A DNA stretch of 64,000 nt, taken from assembly GCA_030407085.1 (NCBI GenBank), contig CM059583.1, forward strand, positions 209,496,001-209,560,000. The letters run 5' to 3'. This document shows, piece by piece, positions 49,171 to 60,815 of the stretch. A program made the position numbers and the translations under genes. The stretch comes from Trichopria drosophilae. Taxonomy: Eukaryota; Arthropoda; Insecta; Hymenoptera; Diapriidae. The stretch's first letter is position 1, and every line of letters starts with the position of its first letter. The notes under the pieces are model-generated. The model did no database searches and was not told where the DNA came from. It worked only from the letters and a program-made list of their open reading frames with translations.

Positions 49171-50049
49171 ATAATTCTAAAAAATTATAAAGAAATACAA
49201 AATACAATATAATAAAAATTACAAAATAAAAAATAAATATTTCTGAACAACTTTTCATGACCTATTCGGATTTTATTTGGAAAGTAGTAAAAATGTTTTT
49301 GTTTCTGCTTACCTGCAGAATTTAGATTCCTATTCCTACATCACACGGGCCAGTTTGTGAAAAACGAGAATGTTTAGTTATTGCGACACTGTAAAAGTAA
49401 AAAATTTTTTTTTGAGTTTTCACTCAGTAAGCAGAAAAAAATGAATTATATGAAAGAAAAATGAAAAGAACTTATAAATTTAAAAAAAATTGAATACTAA
49501 ATTGTATAAAATACATAAAATGTTTTAAAAGTTAATGTTGAAGAAAATGTCAATATTAATGTCTGTTATTAATTGTACTCTGTATTGAATATCCAAATTC
49601 CATTCCATGACAAAAGCTGAGATAGTAAATAAACTTTTTAAAGCATAAAAAATCACAGGCTGCTTGAGGAAAAACTGAGGAAAAGAAATCGACATGCGCA
49701 TTAGCTGCAAGTTGTAAAACTATGGGGAGAAAATACTTCGTTAACAGGAGTAGTGGAAGCTATTAATCAAGTTATTACTAGTCAGATGATGCGTCTCATG
49801 CTTCGTTATAAACAAAACTTGAGGTAGTACGGAGGATATCACTTACAAACACTTAAGGCTTGTGATGAATTATTTTATTTTATGTATTAAAGAGGAAATT
49901 ATATTTTTAGAAAACAACTCTAAAAGCTTTTGTTTCGTGATGTTAGTCTATGTTAAGTTCTTGTTTTTGATCCCACTGGCGAGTGATTCAACTATGCAGA
50001 AAAATGAAAATATGTAGCTGTTGATCTATAAATTGCATTGAAAATTCAT

Positions 50050-50695
50050 GAAAAGGACCCCGCATCAAATACATTAAAAATTGCTCTCGGTAGAATTTTA
50101 CTAAACTTTGTAGTTCATAGGATTGTAAACATAAAATCTTAGTACCAAAAATTTAAAAAATGGACAGTTTTTTTTTGTTATAAATAATTAAAAATGCAAA
50201 ATTCGTAGTTAGCGAAAAAAACAAAAAAATTATTTTCAGTTTTCTGGATAAAAGCAGAGATTATGATGATTTAAGTTTTTTAATTCACGAGTACAAATAC
50301 GAATTAATTGAACGGTTTTTGAAATGTTTACATAAAAAAAGCAGATTCAAAATAGCGATTTAATAATATAAAATGTATTGACTTACATTGTAAGTAAAAA
50401 CACGTGTTTCATACACTCTTTAAAAATAATAATAACCTATGATTAAACAGACAAAAAATCAAAATGAGTCACAAAAGTGACTTTTCCAGAAAACTGAAAA
50501 TAATTTTCGATTACTTATTTTTTTGTTTTTTTTTCGCTAACTACGAATTTCGCATTTTCAATTATTTATAACAAAAAGACTGTCCAATTTTTTGACTTTT
50601 GGTACTAAGATTTTTTGTTCTCAATCCTATGAACTACAAAACTACAAATTCTACCGAGAGTAATTTTTAATGTATTTGGTACGGGGTCCTTTGAA
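50050..50695. repeat. Foldback palindrome
   Basis: Arms of about 200 bases are inverted (aaaggaccccg tips; cgctaactacgaat and complement; ccagaaaactgaaaataat and complement) around a centre near 50370. Confidence 0.8.
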
Positions 50696-51024
50696 TCAAA
50701 TAAATCAGGAACAATTTTTTACCATTTAACTTTTGTTCGCATTTGTACGATTTTAGAAACTTTTAACAGTAGCTTTATTGTTAAATTTATAGAAAAATAA
50801 ACCACACCAAATCCAAATGAAACCTATACCGACCACATTCATTTTGATATAAAAAATAAGAACATTTTTCGCACATCAAAGTAAAAAAATGAAGCTGTAT
50901 TCTAATTCATCATTGAGAAATTCGAAATCAACGACTTCAAATTCCTTCAGAGTATATACGTAAATAAAATGTTTAAAAACTGCCACCTTGGAAAAAATAT
51001 ATCATTTTTTAAAAAAGAATATTC

Positions 51025-51030
51025 TTTATT
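51025..51030 (-). terminator. Poly(A) signal of ELAC2
   Basis: AATAAA on the minus strand, 49 bases past the stop codon. Confidence 0.7.
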
Positions 51031-51078
51031 AAAACAATCGAACTATATGTACAAAACACTCGTGATCAACAACGCTTA

Positions 51079-53932
51079 TCAAAGATTAAACTTATTCTCC
51101 CGCAACTGTCTTTTGTTCGCCTTTTCTTCCAGCTCCGCATAAAATTCACTGTACATTAACCTCAAACTGGAGTAAAAAAGTGGGAGAAGCGTCAACTCTG
51201 ACAAGCAGACTTGCATGTTATCGTACGCAATGCCAATGTTGTCAACTTCACCGTCAAGGTAGTGCTGTGGTAAACGCGGTATTTTCGAGTATCGTTGACT
51301 AAAATGTGTGAGAAGAGTAAATTCGGCTTCCATTCTTATGCCAACATTAATCGCTTGCGTCATCGTTGAATGCATTTTCTGTTTTGCTTCAGTTTCCATC
51401 CCGTCTTCCATCGTGGCCTCGTGTATCAACAAGTGGCTGTTCTTGCCAATCTTCAAAATTCCTTCGCAAGGAATGGTATCGCCACTGAAAATTTCAAACA
51501 AAATGGTCTTTATTATGAAGTCTATTATTTATCATGTTTTATACTACAAAATAAAGTAATCTACTTACCTATAAGTAATTTTTCTACCGTCATTAAGTGT
51601 GATGGCAACGCAGTACGCAAACATGCAATGCTGGACATGTTCGGTGCAGATATTGCTGATATTTAGGGCTCCAAATAAGTTGTTTTTTGTCTCCAAAGGT
51701 AATGTCCCATATTGATAAAACAATTCTTTATTGGGAATAAGATTGTAAAGTTTCGATATTGGTTCAAATCTTTTGTGGTATAAATTAAGCCAAGCCGAAA
51801 TTGGTTGTGGAGCAAGTAGAAACACTGGTTCATTAGTGGTCTGATTTCGTTCTTGCAAAACTCCAATTAAACCAAGATGATGATCGGCATGTAAATGAGA
51901 AATATAAATAGCCTGAAAAAATATTACTGATTAATACGATTAAACAAAAAAGTACTAAAACTGACACATCTTTGAATATTGGAATTAGTACTGACCTTAA
52001 TGCTGCGCAAAATCCTATCACTTTCCTTAGGACCAAACAACCGCAGAATTTGACCCATGGTCCCTTCTCCGCAATCGAGAAGTATACTTCGATCATAGTC
52101 TATATGAAGCAGTATACCACTAGTGTTCCGAACTTTACTAGGTATTGACGAACCAGTTCCGAGCATAGTAATTTTCGGATATTCTGCAATGTCCCCTAAG
52201 GCTTTTGTTTTTGCGTTAATCTCAGTCTGTAAATCCGCAAGCGCATCTAAGAAACCTTCAATTTCAAAAGTTTCTTGAACGTACTGTTGCAAATCAACTT
52301 CTACCACTTCGGCAAGTAATCCAGTATGCGGCCTTAAATAAACTGAATTTAAAGTTTTTGCTCGATGAACCAATGGTTTCTGAATGTCAGTCTAGAAAAA
52401 TAAATAAATGTTACAAAATACATTCTAAGATTTTAGAAATTAATTTTATGTTAACATTTCGTACATTTACAGCCGAATCTGTTTTGTTTTCATTGGTTTT
52501 CGTCATATTTTCATCCAAGTCGCTTAGAAGCGGAAAAATCTTAGGATGAAGTAAGTTAAGTTGACGCTGAATCCTGTGAATTGCACTGCTGCTAAAACCT
52601 TTGTTGGATTCATTAATTAATATGTGCTCTGCTTGATCTCCAAATTTCTTTACCCACTCTGCGTACCTTGAATCGTTAAATACTTCATCTGGGGTAAAGT
52701 GCACCATATAAGAAACCGTTTCGTCCTCTTTAAGGTTTTCACCCTGATACTTTTCAAAAGCTGGATTTTTTACAACCTGATCTATCCAATCTTTGTTGGG
52801 ACATTCGAGTACTGTAAATAAAAAGTTAGCAATTAAAATAGTTTATTCGTAAAATTTGTATTTTCTTAACTTACCAATAAATAAGGGCCCGAGACTAGGA
52901 GGCGAGACAACATCTGAACTTAAGACTACAGTTCCGTCTTTCAGTACCACATCTTCCCCAGCTTTTAGCTTACCGAGAATTGGCCCAGGGGTCACACCTT
53001 TCTCCACGCATTTAGCCAAGTCTAATGTTCCCACCCGTGGGTGTATTTTACAAATATAAGCCATCATGCTGTTGATTCGTGTAAGGTGTCTATTTTCAAA
53101 TTTAGGCGACTTTCTAGTTTCTTGGGACGTCGACGATGTCCTTTTCCCATTTGTATTGACTTGATACTCGTAATAATTTATATCATCAACTATTTCACCC
53201 TCCAAATCTTCGTCGCTTTCTTCGTCGGTAGATTCCTTCGTAATTGGAACATAAGATACCGTCATTGTTTGATCTGTATACGTTTTACAGTCTGAAGCAG
53301 TTACTTTTAAGTTGTTAAGAATTACAAACTTTTTTGTAGCTTCGAACATTTCAATCGTTCCTTCAGGACCGTGTAAGGAAATTTCAGGAACGCCATTATC
53401 TTGAATCGTTAACGATAGACCTGGAAGGCCTCCCAAATTCTTCCACGTTGGAGACGTGACAAATATATGCTCCAATTTCGATAATCTTGTACGATGTTCC
53501 GACGCTATTCGCTGCGTACCTTCTCCACAATTGAAAAGGTAACGTGTATGATCCGTAACGAGAAAAACAGCTCGAGGCTCGCTACGACGTCCATTCCCAA
53601 TTATCTATATTTAAATCGACTGTTAAAACAAACTAATACAACAAAAAAAGTAATAATGATCTTGTAGAGTATGATGCAATCTTCTACAATATCATCAACC
53701 ATAGTGAAGTAATGGTGAAACTTACTTGTAGAAATATTGTGCTAGGTGGATACCTAGAACTCAGAAGTTTAACTTTCTGACGATGTTTTTGCATTTCTAT
53801 CACGCGAGTCTGGTTGTCTATCGGCATATTTTTTCTTAGAGGTCTTTGCGAAATCTTATTAACTGCTAATTTACGAATAATTGTAATACTACAACGCGTT
53901 TGGCGCACGCAAAAAAACTTGCTAAAAATCAT
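51079..53932 (-). CDS. ELAC2: tRNase Z, long form (ELAC2), six exons, 807 aa
   Basis: Endonuclease that removes 3' trailers from nuclear and mitochondrial tRNA precursors. Exons: 53932-53726, 53604-52875, 52811-52471, 52391-51996, 51912-51569, 51484-51079. All are GT-AG, the frame is kept, and the total is 2424 nt. The start is ATG at 53932; an in-frame TTG just upstream is not used. The N-terminus is basic with few acids (FSKFFCVRQTRCSITIIRKLAV), fitting mitochondrial import. The N-terminal pseudo-lactamase half keeps YLFNCGEGTQR. The C-terminal half holds the metallo-beta-lactamase site: MLGTGSSIPSK (about 502-512), LLDCGEGT, motif II HLHADHH (564-570), SGDT (673-676), HEAT (694-697) and HFSQRY (733-738). 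An acidic linker with Ser/Asp/Glu lies near residues 165-185. Length matches the family (human 826). All catalytic His/Asp are present. It converges on TSC2. Confidence 0.95.
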
Positions 53933-54183
53933 TCGCAACGTTATGCAAATGACATGTTAAAGAGAATTAATATTTGTATATAAACATTTATGTTGTTATC
54001 GTTAGTACATAATGGTTATTCTAACCTCCGTATGTATTCGAAAGTGAAGCGAACATGTGTTGCATGTGCGCCACCTACTAAAAACTGGTAGGGATTTGCG
54101 CAAGCGTAATACACACGTGTATTGTTGACATCCCATATGTTCGCCCATTCGTACTGCGCATGCGCATGTATGATGGTTTTTTT

Positions 54184-56027
54184 GGGTAAGCCGCGTATGT
54201 CCGACGCGCCATCTGTCCGACTCCGCAAATGTAACTATGAAAATTACGGATCCGCAGCCAGAGATAAAGAGACACCTGGGATTTCATACGAGTTATTTTT
54301 GAAAAATATATTGAACATGTACACATTGAAGATGGAATCAAGTTGCATATATTTTAATTTCCCAGTCGTTTGAAATGTTTGCTTATTATTTGTATATACT
54401 ATTATTCGTTTTGATGTTGAGATTTATAAGCATTCATCCAACGTAAATGCTTAACCCAACAAGATTTTATAATTTGGGTAAACCTTCGGAAAAGCTACGA
54501 CATCGCAAAAAAAAATTGTGCCATACTAGTTTTGTGTATTTTTGCCTCCTGATTACGAATATGACAAAAAAAATCGGCGCTCTGCTACACTGAAGCCGCT
54601 ATCTTGAAAAAACACCTAAAAATCGTGTTTTTTTTAGTTTTTTCCATTTATCATAAAAAAAACAAATCGGATGAAAAAATGTTTCTAATAAAAATTGTAG
54701 AGCACAAAATTCTCTGCAAAAAAGGTTTAGTAATTAATTTTCGTAATCTCAACAGAAAGCTCGAAAAAGAGCGATGAAAGTGACCGTAATAGATTTCTGC
54801 AAGGTAAAGCGATTATGTATAAAAGCAATTGTTACCCATGTTTACATGGTTAGAGGTCAGGGTAGTATAAAAGGGGGGTCTGGGGGGGGGCGGAGCCCCC
54901 TAGCACGCAAGCACCCCCGAGTTTCGAGAATTATGTTCAGAATGTACAATTGGCATTCTCCTACAGTTCGAAAGGAAATGCGTGAAACACGAGGGTGCCT
55001 GCGTGCTGGGGGGCTCCGCCCCCCACACCCCCCTTTTACACTAACCTAACCTCCAACCATGCAAATGTGGATCTATACAACAAACCGTTACAAGTTATTT
55101 AGTTATTTGCGGAGACTTTACCTCTCTGAAATCCATTACGGTCACTTTCATCGCTCATTTGCGAGCTTTCTGTTAAGATTACGAAAATTATGTATCAAAC
55201 CTTTTTTGTTAAGAATTTTGTGCTCTACATTTTTTATTTGAAATATTTTTTCATCCGATTTATATTTTTTAAGATAAATGGAAAAAACTAAAAAAAAACA
55301 CAATTTTTAGGTGTTTTTTCAAGATAGCGGCTTCTGTATAGCAGAGCGCCGATTTTTTTTGTCATATTCGTAATCAGGGGGAAAAAATATACAAAACTAA
55401 TGTGATGAAATTTTGTTCTCGAAGTCGTAGCTTTTCCGAAGGTTTACCATAATTTGTTATGTCCAAAAATATTTGTTGTAAATACATTGAACTGAAGTTA
55501 TTTGTAATTGATAATAATTGTACTAAAATGTAAAAAATTGTCTTAATAAATAGCGAAAATGAAACATTTATAAAGAAATTGTAATAAACAACGATACTTC
55601 AATTTCAAAAGTAACACATATTATTATAAATCTTCAAGAATTTCTTCTCATTAATAGCAATACTGTTATACCTCGGAAGAAAAACCGTATCTACATTTTA
55701 ATGATTTTGACATATTGATGACAAACAGCTGACGGAATGTTATCTGGGTGCTTATAAATCTCAACATCAAAACGAATAATAGTATAAAAATAATAAGCAA
55801 ACGTTTCAAACGACTGGGAAATTAAAATATATGCAACTTGATTTCATCTTCAATGCGTACATGTTCAATATATTTTTCAAAAATAACTGGTATGAAATCC
55901 CAGGTGTCTCTTTATCTCTAGCTGCGGATCCGTAATTTTCATAGTTACATTTGCGGAGTCGGACAAATGACGTGTCGCACAGCGGTCGAGTCGGACAGAT
56001 GGCGCGTCGGACATACACGGCTTACCC
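54184..56027. mobile_element. Large foldback element with G-rich core
   Basis: The 1.84-kb unit is almost wholly an inverted repeat. Tips gggtaagccgcgtatgtccg on the left and cggacatacacggcttaccc on the right are inverted. Inner arms also match (gaaaattacggatccgcagc; gcgctctgct; catggttagaggt versus acctccaaccatg). The centre (54870-55035) is GC-rich with ggggcggagcccc palindromes and long G runs on either strand. The right arm has an extra piece at about 55460-55740. Open frames at the two ends are the arms themselves. It lies 250 bases upstream of ELAC2. Confidence 0.8.
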
Positions 56028-56265
56028 GTTTTTTTTTAAATCGGCAAATCAACGAAGTTTTTAAACTTTGAGATTTTTCACAGAAAATATTTATTATAAC
56101 AATCTGATAAAATATTTTTGTATAAGTTTTGTATGATTTTCAAAAGTTCAGTTCAAAATCCATTTAATTTTGTACACCTATAAAAATTTTCTGATTAACA
56201 AAATTTGTGATAATTGTTGATTGTTGCTGTTTGTTGAAGTTCATTTATCAAAAAAGTATTAAGTA

Positions 56266-57120
56266 CGGGAGAGTGGTGTAAGTTGGCACGGTTTTATTCA
56301 TTTTGTTACAGAATTTTTTGAGTAATGAATTTTAAAACGTACTATGCGGCATTCGAAATATCATAAATTCCGGCAACTTTTTAATCCAGAAACTTTTTTC
56401 TATCGTGTCTCAGAAAAAAGTTACAGTTGATTTACCAAAAAGTGAAAAAAGTTACTTTTTTCAAAAGGTGGTATAAATTGGCACATGTTGAAAAATTAAG
56501 GAGAAAATTATTAATCAGCCTTAGAAAAATTGTAAACCACGTGATTTGGTGCTGCGGTATTACTGCTAGTCTTATTATATTGTTGTCTTATTCTAATCTT
56601 ATATAAATTTATATAAATTTTGTTATTTTAATTGCGCCACGTGAATGTTAATATTTCATGTAAAAAGGGTGTTATCGCCTGTAAACATGTAGTAAATATA
56701 GAAATAAATAATACAATATATAATATACATAAATAATACATGCCAACTTACACCACCTTCCATGTGTCAACACATGTATATTTTTTATATTTTATGTAAT
56801 AAATTATTTACCCGATATTTTTTCGTAAATTAACAAATACCAATAAAAACGGGTTTAAAAGTAAAGTAAAACACACACTTTCCTTAATTAAAATTTGAAT
56901 GCAAAATATTCTTTTACGTGCATTCGACGAAACAAATTGAGACTTCCGAACTATCCAATATTGTTTGTATGTCGTATTGCTTCGAAGGAAACAAATAACA
57001 ACGACTACATACCATCAAAAGTTGCCGTGTATTAAAGTTAGTTTATAGTATAAAAGCAGTAAGTCTGGTAACACTGTAACGGTTAAAAAATGGACTGTGC
57101 CAACTTACACCACTCTCCCC
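56266..57120. mobile_element. TA-flanked Tc1/mariner-type MITE
   Basis: Ends CGGGAGAGTGGTGTAAGTTG and the inverted copy (caacttacaccactctcccc) are flanked by TA. Internal copies of gtgtaagttggca-like motifs recur near 56470 and 56740. There is no transposase frame in 855 bases. Confidence 0.75.
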
Positions 57121-60100
57121 TATTAAACAAAAATTTAAGAATGTAAACAAATGTTAAAAAGTAATAATTATTACTAAAAAATATATGCTATACGTACTAA
57201 ACTGTGTTTTTTATATAAACAGCTAAAAATAGAATTGGTTACTCTTGGAATATACATTTTTTTAGTGTATTTTGAAAAAGTATTTATTTTCAACTTTAAA
57301 AAAAGCCATTTTTCGAAAAAAAATTACATTTCGGTATATTATTCATCATTCTCGCAGCAAATATGACAAAAATATAAATAAAAATAAATAAAAAAATATA
57401 CTCAACTTGAAAATATAATTTTTTCATAAAAAGAGTATTTTGAAAGACAATGGATTCAATGTTAAGTCATGTAATTTTGATACTCGGCGTTTTATCGATC
57501 ATTTATTGGGAATCACACGTTACATTTTTAATACGCCTGGCTCAGACATTTTTTTCGGTGTATAGCAAATTGTAACTTACATTTGCAAAATGGAAAATGG
57601 TGGATTCACGACAGTCGAATATTTTACTTTTTTTAGGCTGCTGGATACAATCGTAAAATACTTTTATATATGAAAAAAAGGATAAGCTAATAAAATACTA
57701 ATAAAGGTATAAAGTATTCTTCTGATTATTCTCATAAAAATAGAAAGTATTATTTTCAATAAATTTTATCTATCGTGATATGGCTTTCAAACTATATCAG
57801 AATAACTTTTAAGGTGTATCGTGAAGTTTCAGAGCTTTTATTCTGGATATGAAAAAATTTTTTGAAGATGCAAAATGTTGAATGCAATATGACGACATAC
57901 GGAGCATTTTTAATTGTTGCTGTAGTCAAGCTGAGAGTAATAATTAATGAAGATTCAAGATAATGGTGTGTCGTAAATATATAATGTGACAATTTAAAAA
58001 ATTTGTTTTGTTATCTCCTTACGGGGGTTTAAAGTGCACGACCGATAAGGTAGAACTACTTACTAAAAATCATAAATAAAAAATTAGTGAATCGATTTTT
58101 CAAAATTTGGGCTGTATAGGGACCATTCTAATGATAAGATACCACCTTTTTAAAGATATCAAATAAATTAATTAAGAATTCACCGAGTATTATCGGAAAT
58201 AAATGGTTTTTATTTATTTTCGATAGTTCTGGTCCTATTTTCCGTGAATTTCTTAAGTATTTTATAAGTTATGATATATAGCAATTAAAAATACCCTTAC
58301 ATAGCGACCAACTTTTGAAAATGATTCGAAAACTTTTAATATATGATTTTTGCGTTGTCATTCTTATCGGCAGATTACTTTAGAAAATTAAACGTAATTT
58401 AAAAATGTCCGACTTATTTTGTAGAAATTTGAGCTCTGTAAATTCGACTTTCTATATACGGACTCTTACAGAATACCAAAGAAAGTTAATTCAGAATAAA
58501 CCGATAGTTATTTTAAATCAATAAAAATCACCTTATGCCATCAGTTCTCGTTTAATTCTTAATTAATTTCTTTGACATTCATTAATTGGTTGTATACTAA
58601 TTAGAATTACCCTTACAGAGTCCTAATTTTGACAAATTGATTCAGACATTTTAATTTAAGATTTTCAGAGTAAATTCATACCAGTGGAACACATTAGAAC
58701 CACAAGATTTTGGCTCGAGCGGAACAGGTAATCCTCCAACCAACGACAGATGGAACCTCAAGTCCAAATTTCTCTCGTAAAAATGGTTAAATTGGTTTTG
58801 ATATCCGTTGAGGTTAAATTTACCAGTGGCAGATGAGGGGTAAAATTTAACTCACTCGTCTATCACTAATTGGTGAATGCAGTTATAAATGAAATGCGGA
58901 AATGGACGGATTATGGCCAGCACTGATTTCCATAAGCGAGAAATTCTCGGTAACCTTCACTTATAAAAAGAAACAAAAATAAATATTAACAAATTAACTA
59001 CTTTTATTTTTCTATATTTGCACAATTATAAAATAGTACTTTTCGGTCCTAGGCCGTAAAATTTTACGGCCGAGGAGCGAACACTATTTTTTGATACACT
59101 GTTCGCAAAAGTATGCTCGCTGTTTACGGACTAAAAGGAGTCCGTAAAGTGTCTACTTTATGAACACGTGTATCAAAAAGTATGTTTTATTGAAAAATAA
59201 ATGTTTTTAACTACCTGGGTAGAATTTAATTGCGATTAAGACCATTGTCTTGTTTTTAGAAAAACTCCCTTAATGTCAAATTTTATTATGTTGACATCGG
59301 CACCGGAATAAGCGATGTCAAAAACCTCCGAGTTTTTATTTTCGAACGATTCACTGCATCATACGCGAGATTGCAGAATTTAAATTGCTAACGCCCTCTT
59401 AATATCAAAATTTTGTCTATGCAAACTTTCAGAACGTTTAATGGATAAATGGTTATATTTCTCGTAATACAGGTGCGTAAAATCAGTGTTTACTTCCGCA
59501 TTTGCGGGAGTAAAATGTGATTTTACAACCCAAGGGGTGTAAAATTTAATGATCCCAATTATTATTTCCAAAACAGTAAAACATGCCTGCACAAGTACAA
59601 CCCGTAAATACAAATGTAAAACACGCATTTTACCCGAAGTAATTCCAACCATTTTGTTTGCAACACGGGAGTAAGATTTTAACACCCTCGTGTGTTCAAC
59701 TATCCACTCGGGATGGCTTTGTGAGCCCTCGTGACTCGAAAACACTCCGGGTGTAAAATTCACTTTCATTCCCTTTTTACAAAAATAACTATTAAATAGA
59801 ACTTCTCCCATTTTTTCTACACATACATCGTAGGAAATGCAAGAAAATTTTCATTTTTTCACTTACAATGTCAAATTTTAAAATATACCGAGCGGAATAT
59901 CATTCAAAATGGGCTTAAGAAAAATGGATAATGCCTTACGAATGTATATTGACAACTGTATTGATGTGCCAATAAAGAATGATGAATTTGTAGTCCGTGA
60001 GCGCAGCGATGTTGTTACGTCCAGCGTCGAACACAACGGAGTACAAATAAAAGAATGAAGTTTTTAAAATTTATAATTCGTCCCTCTTACCTTGGGACGA

Positions 60101-60200
60101 CCGGGATGGTGGAGAAATGGTGAAATAAAATATACAATTATTATTATTATTATTACAATTTATATTTTAAGTACATTACTAAATCTTGGAAGATAGTATG
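57121..60200. other. AT-rich intergenic region, no supported gene
   Basis: A 143-codon minus-strand frame at 59380-59811 has no family resemblance and overlaps repeated gggtgtaaaattyaat / attttacnccc strings, so it is probably repeat-derived. A perfect small palindrome, ggccgtaaaattttacggcc, lies at 59051-59070. Confidence 0.4.
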
Positions 60201-60274
60201 ATTTTTGGGAAAGGAAACTAGGGAATAATCGATTTGGGGTTCAATTAACAAAAAAAAACGTGGTTAGATAGATA

Positions 60275-60560
60275 CTTTGAAGTTGGTACCTTATCGAGGA
60301 AGCATCCAACCTCAAGCCTTTGAAAATAGGATTAGTTTTAAAGAAAAAAAAATCGAATGAATCGAAAAAAAAAGTCTTTAATAAAACAACAAAATTAAGA
60401 ATAGAATAAGTCTTTAATTCAATACCTCGAGGTTGGTACCTTGACGACGAAGCGTCCAACCTCAAGCCTTTGAATTAATTTAGAAGAATTTTGTTTAAAA
60501 AATTAATTTAATACTCGAAGTTGGTACCTTAACTTGAAGCATCCAACCTCAAGTTTTTTA
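60275..60560. repeat. Three hairpin repeats (gaggttggtacc ... ccaacctc)
   Basis: Three imperfect units start near 60279, 60429 and 60515. Each holds gargttggtacctt, then a short loop, then gaagcrtccaacctcaag, so each can fold on itself. Spacing is about 150 and 87 bases. Confidence 0.65.
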
Positions 60561-60679
60561 AATTAATTTGGATTAAGGTAAAGGGAAAAACAAAAGGAAT
60601 TATCCTGGAAATCAAAAATGGTAAACAAGATTGTATAATTATAAAGAAAAGATTAAAATAAAACGAAACTTACTTCAAA

Positions 60680-60815
60680 CTGTCGACTCTCGGACTGTCG
60701 ACTATCGGACTAACTTTTAAGTAAACTTTTAATTCAACTTGTTAACTGAAACTTTTGAACTGAACCTTTTAACTGAAACCTTTGAACTGGACCTTTTTTG
60801 AACTGACTTTTGAAA
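60680..60815. repeat. Short tandem repeats (actgaaacctttga type)
   Basis: A ctgtcgactctcgga doublet is followed by about five degenerate units of 16-18 bases containing aactgaaccttt. Function unknown; adjacent to the hairpin repeats and probably the same element. Confidence 0.55.

Larger units (their letters stand above)
48081..51020. other. Intergenic region with PLE fragment and palindrome
   Basis: No host gene seen. About 49080-49460 is related to the intron-8 PLE: the degenerate hammerhead at 49132-49164, a ctgcttacctgcag stretch and a gcgacactgtaaaa / cactcagtaagcag stretch match pieces of 27900-28310. The palindrome at 50050-50695 is listed separately. Confidence 0.5.

Noticed and set aside
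54016..54373. Open frames near the foldback tip, repeated at 55806-56018
   Set aside because: The similar peptides arise because the two loci are the arms of one inverted repeat, not a gene family.
59380..59811. 143-codon minus-strand frame
   Set aside because: No recognisable domain and overlaps repeated gtaaaatt-type strings; not enough to call a gene.
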